A DNA stretch of 64,000 nucleotides from Heligmosomoides polygyrus polygyrus (taxonomy: Eukaryota; Nematoda; Chromadorea; Rhabditida; Heligmosomidae), in assembly GCA_947396885.1 (NCBI GenBank), contig OX377205.1, forward strand, positions 52,064,676 through 52,128,675, in the 5' to 3' direction. Position 1 is the first letter of the stretch. Every line of letters starts with the position of its first letter. This document shows, in pieces, positions 9,687-20,395 of this stretch. Below the pieces are notes generated by a model, which was not told the DNA's origin, searched no databases, and saw only the letters and a program-made list of their open reading frames with translations. Both the position numbers and the translations under genes were made by a program.

Positions 9687-12600
9687 ATGTCAAGTGATTC
9701 TCACAGTGCTCAGAGCGTTACCTCACCTGAGGGACTCTCGCCCCTAGCAGTAGAAGACCGCCCTCCTCTGCCAGTTTCTGACGGCATCGTTCATGAAGAA
9801 CCGATGGACGTCGTGCTCTCAAATGCTGGTGATGGGGAGGAGACACCACCGCCGGCGGCAGCGGTAAACGCTCCCGTTTCGGCGGGCGGTGAGTCGAAGC
9901 AGTTTCTCACCTTCATTTCATACGACTCTGACGAGGAAGGTGTGAAATTAGAACTAGTGCAGAAACCGAGGCTCATCACCTCTTCGGAGGGATCTGCCGC
10001 CCCAAACAAAACTGTTTCTGAAGAAATGCCACCTGGCAGTGCAATACAAACAGTGTCTCAGCTCATTACCTCTTCTGAGGAATCAGCGCCCCAAACCGAA
10101 TATGAAAACGTTGCCGGGTCTAGTTCAGGAGCTTTCAGCCAACCAGCCGTGAAACGACTCAAAAATAGTGAATCAGCGGCTGAGACGCTGGCATCACTTA
10201 TCGAGAAAGCAACTCTTTCCCAAGAAGCAGTTCCCGAGGAGGCACCACCAGCAGAAAAAACCGTGGTTGCCCCCTCTAGAGAACTAAAACATAAGGTTCC
10301 GCAAACCGCTCCTTCGGTGAAGTTTGAGCGGTTTTCATCCCACCCATGGGCTCCCTTCTTCGAGCCCAGGGTACAGATTCAGGAATGTGAATATTATCAC
10401 TCCGACCTGGATGTTCGCAACTATGAGAAAGTAACAGCTGCGGGGTACAGCGGCTTACACCTGCACCCATCTGGAGAGCCATTACCTACGGTGGGTCACG
10501 AGGTACCCATTTTGGAAGCGGTTGGTCCAAGGGCTATTGAAAACTTTCGTCGTTTTAATAGTTACGACAACATTATAAGTATAAAGAGGAGCGAAGGGGA
10601 GCTGCCAACTATGCCCCTAGTAGACCAGGCTTCTCTTCAGGAACAGCACACCTACGTAAGAGGGTTAAAACGCCACAAGGGTATCCTACCTGTCTTATAT
10701 AGGGTCAAAACCTTGTATGGTTCCGGGGCACGACTAGAAGCAGCTCATATCGAGCTTCCCTTCCCCGACCGGTGGGACCTCCATACCATCCAGATCGACC
10801 AGTTCGGCATCAATATTCGTACTGGTAAAAGAGGAGTCGACCTCCGTAGCCTTATTATCGGTGATCTAGTCTGGGTGTATTCCCTCGCCGTAACTGTAAA
10901 GTTCCAAACCTCCTATCTGGTAGCCCCCACAAACGTGGAGGAAGCTACTTTATCGCGGAAGTCAACCATATGGCGCGTGGCTCAGTTCGGCCTTGTATAT
11001 CGCGAACTTAAGGATACCCTTGGATTCGTCATCAGGGTGGTTTCCAGGCAAAACGGCACATTCAAATTGTGCATGCAAGGTCACCGTTACTTGGTCACCG
11101 CAAACAAAAATCGGTTTCGCGATCCTAAGGAGTTTGAACAAGTCATCGATAACTCCTTTATCGTAGCCTTATTTAGACCACGACAGATTGACTACATGCG
11201 CTTCGCGTGTACGCCTAAGGACAACTCAGCAGAAATATACGCTTTCCTAGCCGATATTCAGTACATCCCAAGCGCCCCTCCCGTTCCAGGGCACATGCGA
11301 CTTGTAGAGCAGGCGTATAAGGATTTAATCGAGGCCAAGCTCACGGATTTCACATTATTCGAGTCTCGTCCTAAGGAGGTCATGCACTTCCTGGAGCCCC
11401 TCTACAGCACTGCCTGTGGGACCATAGCGGCATGCGTCGCAGAAGCGTCCGACCATCGAGTACATAATGTAATCTGGACTTCCCTTGATATAAATGCTTT
11501 CCCGGCTAAGGTGGAGTTTCAAATCCCCGTTAGTAGCAAATCGGGTTGGGCGGTGGGTAGCTTCGTTGAAGGAGCATACCAGGCTGATATACTTAAAGCC
11601 CGGATAATTCACCTAGTCATGGGAGACACAAGAGTCGGGGTCACTGCGGAACTCCTTCTCAAGGACACCACCAGGTTTCGGTCGTACATGTTGAGCACAC
11701 CACACCGTCGTATGGCGGTCGGGACTTCACTCAGCAGCGTCGAAGAGCGCGCCAATCCTGTGTTGGCGATGCTAGAAAACTGCCGAATGGCTAGCACCTT
11801 CGAGCCGGACACGACGTCATGGCTGGCGGCTCGTGCAGTACTGGCAGGAGACGCTGATATATTGGCCCAGCAGGTAGAAGAGCGCACCTCCATAACTGTC
11901 AACGTCTCAGGAAACGACGTAGAGCTCAACGCAGACCAAGTCAATGCCGTAAACTGGTTCAATCGGCAGAGCCCTGTCCTAATCATTGACAGCGCATACG
12001 GGGCCGGCAAGTCTTTATGCACGGCAGTCATGGCCGAAGAAGTGGTAAAAAGGGGTCAAACCGTGCTGGTAGCCGCGGTTCAAAACAGCGCGTTAGATGT
12101 AATATGCGCAAAAATAGGAGAGCTTAACTCGGACAGAATACGTCCTGTGCGCTATGTCAGCGAGCTACTCTCGCAGGACGCCGCTCATAATGAACCCTTT
12201 AACATGGCTACCCTCATGGAGAATCTTCCAAGCACCCATGGAGAAGTTCTGTCTAAAAATGATCTAGCAATGTTTGAGGAGTTTGCGGAACATCGTAACG
12301 CCCTCAGGGAATTCGTATTCACTGGCGAGGAGAGGGGAGTCGCTACGCGGGAGCACAAGCGCCTTTTATTCCTTGAGCGTTATGCCTCCACACGTATTAA
12401 GAAGCTGACCCGCGCCTTTATTCGGATCTACAAGCCCAATGTGTTCCTCTGTACAATTTCCTCCGCCATAAATTTAACTATACGCAAGGGCCTTTGGCGT
12501 CGCCCCTCACGGGAATGGAGTGCGGTGCTTTTAGATGAAGCATCAATGATTCCAGAGGCCACATTCATTGCACTTCTCTCGCGCTTTCAGTATGCTTGCT

Positions 12601-13361
12601 ACACCCTCGTGGGTGATAGTAAGCAATTACCACCGTATGTAGGCGTCCACAACGTCCCCAAGGCGGTAGCTCTCTGCTCACAGTCGGTGCTGGATGTCGC
12701 CCACCGCAGGGGCAACGCTCCAGTCTGCACCATCCGGACGGTGTACCGTCCGCACGCGGGCCTCATGCGCCTCAATTCTAAGTTCTTTTACGGCGACGCT
12801 TTGCGGTGCGGCACACCAGTAGAATTACGCCAAAATCTGCTGTCGCGTGTGAAACTGACGAACCCCGAGATTCCACTCGCAGTCGTGAACGTGAGAGGTC
12901 ACGCGGTTAGATCCGTTACTGGGTCATACAGCAACGACATCGAGGCAAACGCGGTGCGCGTCCTAGTGTGCCTTTTAAAAGCAAAAGGAGTCCGCGCTGA
13001 GGACATTATGGTCATATGCCTCTATCGTGACCAAAAATATCTATGTGAAGCTGTGCTGCGCGATACCGAGGTGGCCGTCGCTACGGTCGACAGTGCACAG
13101 GGATCGGAAAAATCTATTGTGATTGTGTGTACCACACGGACTCATATCGACAAAGACGCCAACCATTCGTTTTTTGCAGACCCTAAGCGCCTCAACGTCG
13201 CGCTATCCCGGGCTCGAGACGGAATGTTCGTCATAGGATGCCTCTCGTCGCTTCAAGTCATACCACTATGGGAACAAATCATCACATGGTGTCGCTTCAA
13301 TAGAGTTCTGGCTGAAATGTGCTTCTTCGAGAAGACTATCCCCGCTGCAATCAAGTATTAA
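9687..13361 (+). CDS. UPF1-like SF1 helicase encoded by the retrotransposon
   Basis: 1,224 residues from ATG 9687 (an upstream in-frame ATG at 9645 is possible but precedes the splice acceptor). The first 200 residues are acidic, Ser/Pro-rich and hold a repeated LITSSE motif. A middle region of about 500 residues has no recognised domain. The C-terminal third is a superfamily 1 helicase: Walker A GAGKS (12000-12014), Walker B DEAS (12534-12545), motif III GDSKQLPP (from 12612), motif V VDSAQGSE (from 13086) and motif VI NVALSRAR (13194-13217). Motif spelling matches the UPF1/MOV10/ZNFX1-like branch, which acts on RNA. All motifs are intact. It lies between integrase and the polypurine tract, so it is element cargo. 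A role in evading small-RNA silencing or decay is inference. Confidence 0.9.
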   Translation: MSSDSHSAQSVTSPEGLSPLAVEDRPPLPVSDGIVHEEPMDVVLSNAGDGEETPPPAAAVNAPVSAGGESKQFLTFISYDSDEEGVKLELVQKPRLITSSEGSAAPNKTVSEEMPPGSAIQTVSQLITSSEESAPQTEYENVAGSSSGAFSQPAVKRLKNSESAAETLASLIEKATLSQEAVPEEAPPAEKTVVAPSRELKHKVPQTAPSVKFERFSSHPWAPFFEPRVQIQECEYYHSDLDVRNYEKVTAAGYSGLHLHPSGEPLPTVGHEVPILEAVGPRAIENFRRFNSYDNIISIKRSEGELPTMPLVDQASLQEQHTYVRGLKRHKGILPVLYRVKTLYGSGARLEAAHIELPFPDRWDLHTIQIDQFGINIRTGKRGVDLRSLIIGDLVWVYSLAVTVKFQTSYLVAPTNVEEATLSRKSTIWRVAQFGLVYRELKDTLGFVIRVVSRQNGTFKLCMQGHRYLVTANKNRFRDPKEFEQVIDNSFIVALFRPRQIDYMRFACTPKDNSAEIYAFLADIQYIPSAPPVPGHMRLVEQAYKDLIEAKLTDFTLFESRPKEVMHFLEPLYSTACGTIAACVAEASDHRVHNVIWTSLDINAFPAKVEFQIPVSSKSGWAVGSFVEGAYQADILKARIIHLVMGDTRVGVTAELLLKDTTRFRSYMLSTPHRRMAVGTSLSSVEERANPVLAMLENCRMASTFEPDTTSWLAARAVLAGDADILAQQVEERTSITVNVSGNDVELNADQVNAVNWFNRQSPVLIIDSAYGAGKSLCTAVMAEEVVKRGQTVLVAAVQNSALDVICAKIGELNSDRIRPVRYVSELLSQDAAHNEPFNMATLMENLPSTHGEVLSKNDLAMFEEFAEHRNALREFVFTGEERGVATREHKRLLFLERYASTRIKKLTRAFIRIYKPNVFLCTISSAINLTIRKGLWRRPSREWSAVLLDEASMIPEATFIALLSRFQYACYTLVGDSKQLPPYVGVHNVPKAVALCSQSVLDVAHRRGNAPVCTIRTVYRPHAGLMRLNSKFFYGDALRCGTPVELRQNLLSRVKLTNPEIPLAVVNVRGHAVRSVTGSYSNDIEANAVRVLVCLLKAKGVRAEDIMVICLYRDQKYLCEAVLRDTEVAVATVDSAQGSEKSIVIVCTTRTHIDKDANHSFFADPKRLNVALSRARDGMFVIGCLSSLQVIPLWEQIITWCRFNRVLAEMCFFEKTIPAAIKY

Positions 13362-13380
13362 GTCCGAGGACGGACTTCGC

Positions 13381-13393
13381 GAAAAGGGGGAGA
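13381..13393 (+). other. polypurine tract
   Basis: GAAAAGGGGGAGA ends exactly where the 3' LTR begins; it primes plus-strand DNA synthesis. Confidence 0.9.
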
Positions 13394-13843
13394 TGTAAGG
13401 GACGAAGGAGGAATCGGTGTGGTGAGTCCCGTTTTGACATTTTACCCCGTGTTGCCTCTCTCTTTGCTGGCCGTATCTTTCGAAACGTCGCGGCCCCTTG
13501 CCCTTCCTTGTTTCAGGCACGGACTTGAGGAGGACGGACCTATATAAGCGAGGACAAAGGACTCGCGAAGACTGCCACCCGGACGGTTGAGGGACGCGCG
13601 ACTGCACCCAGGGACCCGGCCAGCCCTTCAACGCGGTGCTTCGGCTCCTTCCGCCGACCACGCCGGCATTCGTCCCCACTCCGGTGCCCAGTGATCTCCC
13701 GTTATGTATTGTCGACATGTTTTCTCTTGTGCCGAGTCATGTTCCGGCTTGTCGTTCCGTGCTTTGTGGATTATCGCAGATAAATATGCGAGATGAATTG
13801 ATTTCGGGTCATGACCAGAGGCTGGATAACCAAGATTATTACT
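13394..13843 (+). repeat. 3' LTR
   Basis: 450 bp, 449 identical to the 5' LTR (A at 13569 in place of G). TATA box at 13541-13548. Followed by CGGG (13844-13847). Confidence 0.95.
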
Positions 13844-13847
13844 CGGG
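13844..13847. repeat. target-site duplication (right copy, CGGG)
   Basis: Matches 642-645 on the other side of the element. Confidence 0.8.
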
Positions 13848-13873
13848 TAAAACTGACGAGCTGACTGACATGG

Positions 13874-15720
13874 AGAGGTTCCCAACTCAAGGTGAGCTTT
13901 TGCGATGCTATTTTGGCAAGATGTAGGGCCCTGTGAGTGGAGTGCAGAACCACAGTTAGTTTTTGCTGAAAGCTTTTTAAAGACCTGATAAGGAGGTCTG
14001 AAAGCGTGCGCGCAACTACTGTCAGCCCCTACGACACCACATGAGGTGTGCCTCGGCGGCGCAGCTGGTAGGAGCGCGGCCTCATGGAAGCACGCCTACG
14101 GGGTTCTGAGCTCGAGTCCACATACTGCCGATATTTTTGTGCATATTAGTTTGTTGTTATTACGCTTTCTCATTATCACAGGAGTCAATTTTAGACCATC
14201 AATGCTTATAAATCAAGAAGGCTGTCTATTTGCACCTTCATATGTGCTAGTTTTCCAACAACACCAACTGCACCATCACCATATCATACTATATCACCAA
14301 TAACACCGTAACTGCACACAAATACACGTGCTTTACGGTAGAATATTATGGACCCGGGCCATATGGCACATAAGTGCACTAAAAATGACGTTCTCGCCTG
14401 AACATGTTGTCGTCTGACTACTTTCCACTTTCACACTGGATCTCACTTCTCCGACAAGGAGAGAGATTGCAGTTGCTGAAGCCATAAAAGAACTCCACTT
14501 GGGCCCAGATTCATCAACGCTTACCGGATGGTAACGATATTTCGGTTGCCGTGTCTGTATCTCTGTATCTCTCTGCATCACATACTGCGTAGGCCGACAT
14601 GGTGCGTCCGCGGTAAAACGATACCAGCGGTATCGTTGATGAATCTGGCCCTTGGACGCCATATATGGGTATATCGACTGTCAAGAAGAAAAGGCAGTTC
14701 AGGTTAGAGGAAGTACAATGAAAATGGGAACTTTCCACATGTATCATTTGGTTGCATAGGTGAGCTTCGATGAGGAGGTGCATGTCGACTGGACACCTGA
14801 CGATGACTCTGAGGAGGAAGACAACAGTGAACAATCATCGTTAGGGAAATCAGTCCTCTTTGACGGCGAGCATGTTGCGGAAGAAAAGGTGTCCTGTGCA
14901 AGAGCATCTTCTTGTGGTTTCTCACAGCATTGATTGTAGGATGCTTATGGTTCGTACAGTTGCAGCAGGTCCTTATTTTCTATCGTGGGACAGAGGAAGG
15001 GTGTCGCTCTCTTAAGCTAAGCTTTCTGCCGTGTCTGTCAAACGCTTGGGTGAGTGACAGCTGGGTACGTCTATGTTCACCCAGGACTCCACTACGGCCA
15101 CAGATTACGCGTTCAGCGAAGAAGAAATGGTCATTCTTTGTCAGGGAGAAACAGGGAGAAGATTGTTCTTCACTGGCTTTTGTGTTAGATGATGTTGGTG
15201 TGAAAAGCGCTTGTGTTTTACTTGTTTCATAGATTTGTATCATAGTTGTTAACTAAAAGGGAAGAGCAAGACGGGACTTTTTATTTCCAGAGAAATGATG
15301 TGGTGCAGATATGAATAATTGAAAAACTAGCACATATGCACAAAAACTAGAACAAGGCGCAAATAGACTGTTTTGATTTGTTTTAAGCATTGATGGTCTA
15401 AAATTGACTTCTGTGATCATGAGAAAGCGTAATAACAACAAACTAATATGCGCAGATATATCGGCAGTATGAGGACTCGAACTCAAATCCCCATCGGCGT
15501 GCTTCCATGAGGCGGCATTCTTAACAGCTGCGCCGCCGATGCACATCTCATGAGGTGTCGTAAGGGTTGATGATAGTTGCGCGCACGCTTTCAGACCTCC
15601 TTTTCAGGTCTTTAAAGAAGCGTTCAGCAAAAACTAACTGTCGTTCTGGACTCCACTCACAGGGCGCTACATCCTGTCAAAATAGCATCGCAAAAGCTCT
15701 CCTTGAATTGGGAACCTTTC
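13874..15720. mobile_element. foldback element 1 with tRNA-like arms
   Basis: Inverted arms at about 13874-14250 and 15340-15720. Landmarks shared in opposite orientation are GGTTCCCAA at the outer ends, GAAAGCGTGCGCGCAACTA, CTCATGGAAGCACGCC, and GACCATCAATGCTTA at the inner ends. Each arm contains a tRNA-like core: an A-box-like GCGCAGCTGGTAGGAGC and a B-box-like GAGCTCGAGTCC. The 1.1-kb centre shows no transposase. The LTR retrotransposon inserted just outside its left arm. Confidence 0.75.
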
Positions 15721-17320
15721 CTTGTGAGAATAGGCTAGAAGCTATTCCTAGTGACTAATGCCTTAAAGATGTTATATGTTCGTAGCATAGCCGTATTACA
15801 TATAGCACGTATATGCCTTCCAAAGTCTAGGTTATTGCTCTAAGAAAAACCCAAATCCTTGACAGAGTCCATGTCGCGTCAAGCACATCCTTCAATGTTG
15901 TACCTACAAGAGAAGGTTTCCATTCCAGAACAAAGATGTAAGACTACTTTTGAGTAGATAGCAGCAACTGCCACCTTTTCGTCCAATCAACCATCAAATC
16001 TATTGCATTTTGAAGCACACATACTCTGAGCCTGCAATAGTTTTATAAATCCCCCCATTCTTTACATCATCAGCATACACCTTTGGATGACGTTGCACTG
16101 CTGCATGACATCAGTATGGACAATATGGAAAGGAGTTCATCAAGGCCATTACAGGTGTGCTGAAACGCGTCTATTCGTAGATCCCAAACAGTATTACAAC
16201 TTCGAGCCAAACATCAACTCAAAACAATTGCAACCAGAACGCCTAAATGTTCAGGTGTCAAACAAACTTTAAGGAACTGATGATGATTTACCTGGCAAAT
16301 GAAGACTGAACTGCCGCGCTGTATTCCGATAAGAATCTACAGTCGACGACAAGCTTGGGAAGATCTTCTTCACTTCGCTGTGACGAAAGCAGTCGGCTTC
16401 CGTACACCTTGTCAATCATTCCTAAATTAAAATACTACAAAATAAGACTAAGTGCAGGAGCACGCTAGCATATTTAAAAAGTCAGATTTGCATACTTCGG
16501 AAGGTTTGACCACGAAGCTCTATCAAGCTATTGAAGCCAGGTGCATAAACAATTTCTCCATTGTCTTCTCTCTTCTGGTTGATTACAGATATCTGCAAAC
16601 GGAAGCAAAACGCATAAACTGCGCCAGTACCAAAGCATCGGGTGTTTTGGTAGTTCACTCGCCTGCTGCTTCTCCACTGCAGTGCCAATGGCCGCACTGC
16701 GCTTCCGCTCCAAACGCAAATCATTGAGAAATGCACATCGGTCTCCTGCGCTCCACATGCTGAAATACGTTGCCCAAAGGCCATCGCTGAACTCGGGAAG
16801 AGACTTGTTCCCGAACATCTCCAAGAAAATCTTGAAGCACTTTTATTACTTCCAGCGAGAAATGGATGCACCTGGAGACAACAAAGCACCAACTTTTATT
16901 TCCGAAAGAAGCGATGCGAGCTTCTCACGGTGAGACGGTCGCTTGATGTGTTGCTTCACGAACATCTGCGAAGGTAGAAAGCGTTCCAAGTTTCGTGCAT
17001 CTGCGGAGGAAGAAGGCACGCACTGCGATGATTGCTCTGAGGCAACCACGCGACAATGGGAAAACCACCGCAGTGCCAGTCGAACGGCCATCGTAGCGGA
17101 AAGCACGAACACTGTGCGAGCTATGTTCGCATGTCTTTTAGGGTCCTTTGGCCTAAAGACGAAATACGGAAAGGACGGGCTCAAAAATAGCCGGAAACCG
17201 GGACGAGAAACACGAAAACACGAACGAGCGTCAATCTTCCTTCGAGCTCAGCCGTAACCAACCTGTTTCAAGTATAATAATGCTTGATTTGTGGGACAGC
17301 CCTCTTCTCGCAACTGCCTG
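15721..17320. other. no gene recognised
   Basis: 1.6 kb of ordinary-composition sequence. Open frames on both strands overlap each other (for example around 16480-17180) and carry no recognisable domain or convincing splice framework. Confidence 0.4.
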
Positions 17321-17438
17321 GGGCCGTATGCCATTCTCTCCCCAACCGTCCCCGGCCGGGCCCGGTATGCACATCATGCGCCATCAGTTTTTCGCGCCGG
17401 GTACCGTCCCCGAGTTGGGCCAGAATAGCATACGGGCC
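17321..17438. mobile_element. small MITE with CTG target duplication
   Basis: Imperfect terminal inverted repeats beginning GGGCCGTATGC at the left and ending GCATACGGGCC at the right, flanked by CTG at 17318-17320 and 17439-17441. A three-base CWG duplication is compatible with PIF/Harbinger-type integration. Confidence 0.55.
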
Positions 17439-17628
17439 CTGAAGGGCGGTATTTTTAATTAATGAGAAGAGTAGTGTTCGGATTAAAAATAAGTGCCGTT
17501 TCGCTTTCCGATCCGAAAAAAGGGACAAACGGAACGGAAAGAATGAATCTGATGGAAAGCGGACTGCATACTGTGCGAAAACTCGTCCAACCCCGCCCCG
17601 GAAAACTCGTCACTACCGTGCAGCTTTA

Positions 17629-17762
17629 GGCCCCGTTTATACTTCGTCGCGGCGCGACGCGATGGCCACGCAATGAGGCCAAATTGATCGATCGCGTCGC
17701 ACAATCAATATGACCATTATACGTGGCGTCGCGTCGCGCCGCGACGAAGTATAAACGGGGCC
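17629..17762. mobile_element. Tourist-like MITE, TTA target duplication
   Basis: 134 bp with inverted termini of about 35 bp starting GGCCCCGTTTATACTTCG, flanked by TTA at 17626-17628 and 17763-17765. GGCC termini plus a TWA three-base duplication are the PIF/Harbinger (Tourist) signature. The arms are rich in CGCG dinucleotides. Confidence 0.8.
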
Positions 17763-17784
17763 TTAGACGCGAGTCGTAAAACGC

Positions 17785-17865
17785 GATTTTTTGAACATTC
17801 GAATTCGAATATTCAAATTCGAATGAAAATCATTCGAATACCTATTCGAATAGGTCATTCGAGCA
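17785..17865. repeat. TTCGAAT-rich degenerate repeat
   Basis: Clustered ATTCGAAT/TTCGAATA words on both strands. The same kind of sequence recurs at 52400-52510 and 54825-54975. It may be a low-complexity satellite remnant. Confidence 0.5.
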
Positions 17866-18276
17866 CAACTATACACTAGACCCAATGTCAACCGTCCGCT
17901 GCCTCCGTTCTTGTATGGCAGAAATATCATCCGTTCTGAGCGCAGACATGACAGCACAGTAATTAGAAGAACCCCAATATCTAACAACAAATATCAACTA
18001 AATACGCTACTAATTTAGGGCAACGACGACTTAACACAATTTACTTCCTTAACCTATAGAAGCAAGAGACCTCAAACTGTTACGCATAACTTTGGAATCT
18101 TGAAAACCCGGTTCGATCTGTTAGAAGAGGTGGATTGTGAGAAAGGAGAGGTGCCGCACTGTACTCGGGAAGGTCCACCGCTGATTAAATGAAACACCTA
18201 CAGCGGCCGTTAGGCAACATGTTATCCTCTCGAAGCGTAGATCAGAGCGCTGCCAGTGTTTGATAAACTTACAACC

Positions 18277-18840
18277 GGGGCCGTATGCTCATGTTCCCCC
18301 GTTGGGGGAGAATCAATCAATATCAACATACCATATCACGTCCCAATCCCATTGGGGGAGACTCGGGGTAGACGAGGGGCGGTCTTTATGTACGAATGGT
18401 CGTCGCGCCCGCGACGACGACTGTCGCGTGCGCGATGAGCTCCGCTGCGGTCGTTGGAGCTGTGCCTCATGACTTGCTGCAGACGCTAGGTTTGAGTTGT
18501 TGATATCCCCTCCTGCTGTTGCAGGAGCTGCGGGAAAACATGCTCTGGTTCAGAAATTGAGTTCGAGTTATAAAACTAAGTAACGTTCTAATGCTCAATT
18601 TTATATGCTGCTTCTTCAGGAAAAGCTGAAAATATGACACACTATCGCAGTGAAACTGAGTTTGTATACGTTCTCTAACACTTGATGTGCAAGTTTGGAT
18701 GCAGGTCTAGATACCACTGGCCGCTGAAGTCACCCAATTGCGACGTCTTCTGCCGCGCTCGCCGCGCGAGTCGCCGCGTCCGCGGCGACCATTCGTACAT
18801 AGTGTCCCGCAGCCGGGGTAGACGAGCATACGGCCCCCGG
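18277..18840. repeat. inverted-repeat element with GGGGCCGTATGCTC ends
   Basis: The left end reads GGGGCCGTATGCTC and the right end reads GAGCATACGGCCCC. A further inverted block containing GACCATTCGTACAT lies inside each end, around 18390 and 18790. The terminal motif resembles the 17321-17438 MITE, so they may be relatives. No ORF of note. Confidence 0.5.
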
Positions 18841-19366
18841 AAAAAAAGGTTGACGGGCAACTCGGCCCCGCTCGTCCCCGCTACTGCTGAGTCACGTCGA
18901 TTTGCAGCGTGTCTGCCACCTCTCGCTGCCTCTCCGCTATTTCGCGCGCATCTGCCGTCTCGCGTGGGAACATGCTCTTTCTTGAGCGACTTGCACGACC
19001 GGCGTCTCATCACAGCGTGATGTATTTCCACACCAGTCGTACTGTTGGTAGTATTACTGAGGAAATACACTGAGCCGGCCACAACGGTAACTGAGTTTCT
19101 GCAGGATGTTTAGCAACATGTCTGAGACTTGTCTTTTGTTTGAGATAGATATTTTAGAACACTCTCTGTCAAAGCGTTTGAAGTACAAATGGCAACATAC
19201 GAATAAAAACAACTGCATCGTGTGAAGCATGAGATTACATTTGTGAGCAAGCATGTACCTGAATAAAAAGGCAAGTGTGCTAACAGTTCCTTCACAGAAT
19301 GGGCAGGATAACATGCATAGGGCTCTTCAGAGGAGAATGAGGGGACGGGGACACATTGAGAGCTAA

Positions 19367-19792
19367 CTAGTGGGCAAGGTTGCTGGCTAAAGTATCAAGG
19401 TGATCCTTACACTCTCTTGTGGTAGGTGGACGACCATCCGCCTGGAGGAAGTGTCTGAAGCGCCTCATCTCATCGTGTATTTCATTTTGCCTGCAGGCTT
19501 CGCGATTTCGCATATATCTTGTCGCCATTTCTCCATTTAACACCAGGACGCCCACCAACGCGTTGGTCGGACTTCTTCGTGAAAGCCCTGAACAACCGAT
19601 ATGACGCTCTTCGTGTCCCTCGAGCGAGGAGGATCCATTGGACCACTCTGGCACGCGACAGGGACGAATGGAGACGCTGCTGGCGCCCGATCGAGCAAGT
19701 CGATGATCAACGGGACGACAGGTGATACAGGTGATTTCTCCATTTACTGTAGGCAGGACCTGCGATCTGGCCATAGTTAACTGTGAGGCCAA
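19367..19792 (-). pseudogene. decayed Cys-rich repeat protein fragment, downstream copy
   Basis: A minus-strand open frame of 141 residues. Its C-terminal half (a PT- motif, then N..C..N.I, RRFRHF, and ADG near the end) parallels the end of the neighbouring frame at 19847-20395. That suggests two related units, with the first half of this one scrambled. No family is recognised with confidence and no start context is convincing. Confidence 0.35.
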
Positions 19793-19846
19793 AAACTGGC
19801 AGGGGTGCGAATAGGAAACGCCCCTCGAAGTTTACTGTGAAACCGT

Positions 19847-20395
19847 TCAACGAAGTTCGCAGGTTATCGAACAGTTAGCTGTTCCACCATTGCCATCCGC
19901 TCTGGGGCTGTGAAAGTATCGCCTGAAGCCATAAATATCGTTCTCTAAACAATATTTGTTCTCATGTAGCACCTGACCGAAGCGTGGCTGTGCCATATCA
20001 GCTACTAAGCCTTGGATAACGCTGGTTGGAGTTCCCGTATAGGGTTGTGCCCTCAATTCGTTGCACCTCTCGATCACCCTACGGCGCATAATAGAGCGAG
20101 GGGCGCTTCTTGGCTCACTGAAATGAATGCGAACCGGATTTTCAGGATCCGTTATGAAGTGTCCACTGCTGACTTTGCAGGAAGGCAGAGGCTGATTGTA
20201 CACCTCGCGCTCTCGATGCTTAAGCGATCGGCATCCACAGCACACAAAGGTGCTGGTCTCTCCGTCTGAGAGTGTCTTCCTATATGCCCCCTCATAGCAC
20301 AGCTGACAATCTCGAGGTAGGATATATATCGCTATATCTCTACTCCTTTGCTGTGAGGGAGCAAATATCACTGGAACCGGTTGGAACGACGCCAT
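19847..20395 (-). CDS. Cys-rich protein fragment of unknown, probably transposon-related family
   Basis: 182 residues. It has a zinc-binding-looking pattern (CQLC near residue 34 and CCGC near residue 52), then a basic central part with MRRRVIERC and a C-terminal ENDIYGFRRYF motif. The pattern looks like a nematode repetitive ORF rather than a conserved single gene. A related fragment follows at 19367-19792. The frame may be part of a longer split gene; the region upstream (to 20573) is also open but unrecognised. Confidence 0.4.
   Translation of the reverse strand: MASFQPVPVIFAPSQQRSRDIAIYILPRDCQLCYEGAYRKTLSDGETSTFVCCGCRSLKHREREVYNQPLPSCKVSSGHFITDPENPVRIHFSEPRSAPRSIMRRRVIERCNELRAQPYTGTPTSVIQGLVADMAQPRFGQVLHENKYCLENDIYGFRRYFHSPRADGNGGTANCSITCELR

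Larger units (their letters stand above)
646..13843 (+). mobile_element. Ty3/Gypsy LTR retrotransposon with env-like and helicase genes
   Basis: A 13.2-kb element bounded by two 450-bp direct LTRs that differ at one base (821 G against 13569 A) and flanked by CGGG at 642-645 and 13844-13847. It has a primer-binding site beginning TGGTAGCAG directly after the 5' LTR and a polypurine tract directly before the 3' LTR. Internal order is Gag, zinc knuckle, envelope-like glycoprotein, protease, RT, RNase H, integrase, then a separate SF1 helicase ORF. The order PR-RT-RH-IN, a DD35E integrase and a 4-bp duplication place it in Ty3/Gypsy. The near-identical LTRs mean recent insertion. This copy carries one frame break at 6721 within the RT, so it is probably not autonomous unless that site is recoded. 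Confidence 0.95.

Noticed and set aside
14050..14125. possible tRNA gene in the left arm of foldback 1
   Set aside because: The cloverleaf is incomplete and the same sequence is mirrored at 15470-15545. Treated as tRNA-derived repeat.
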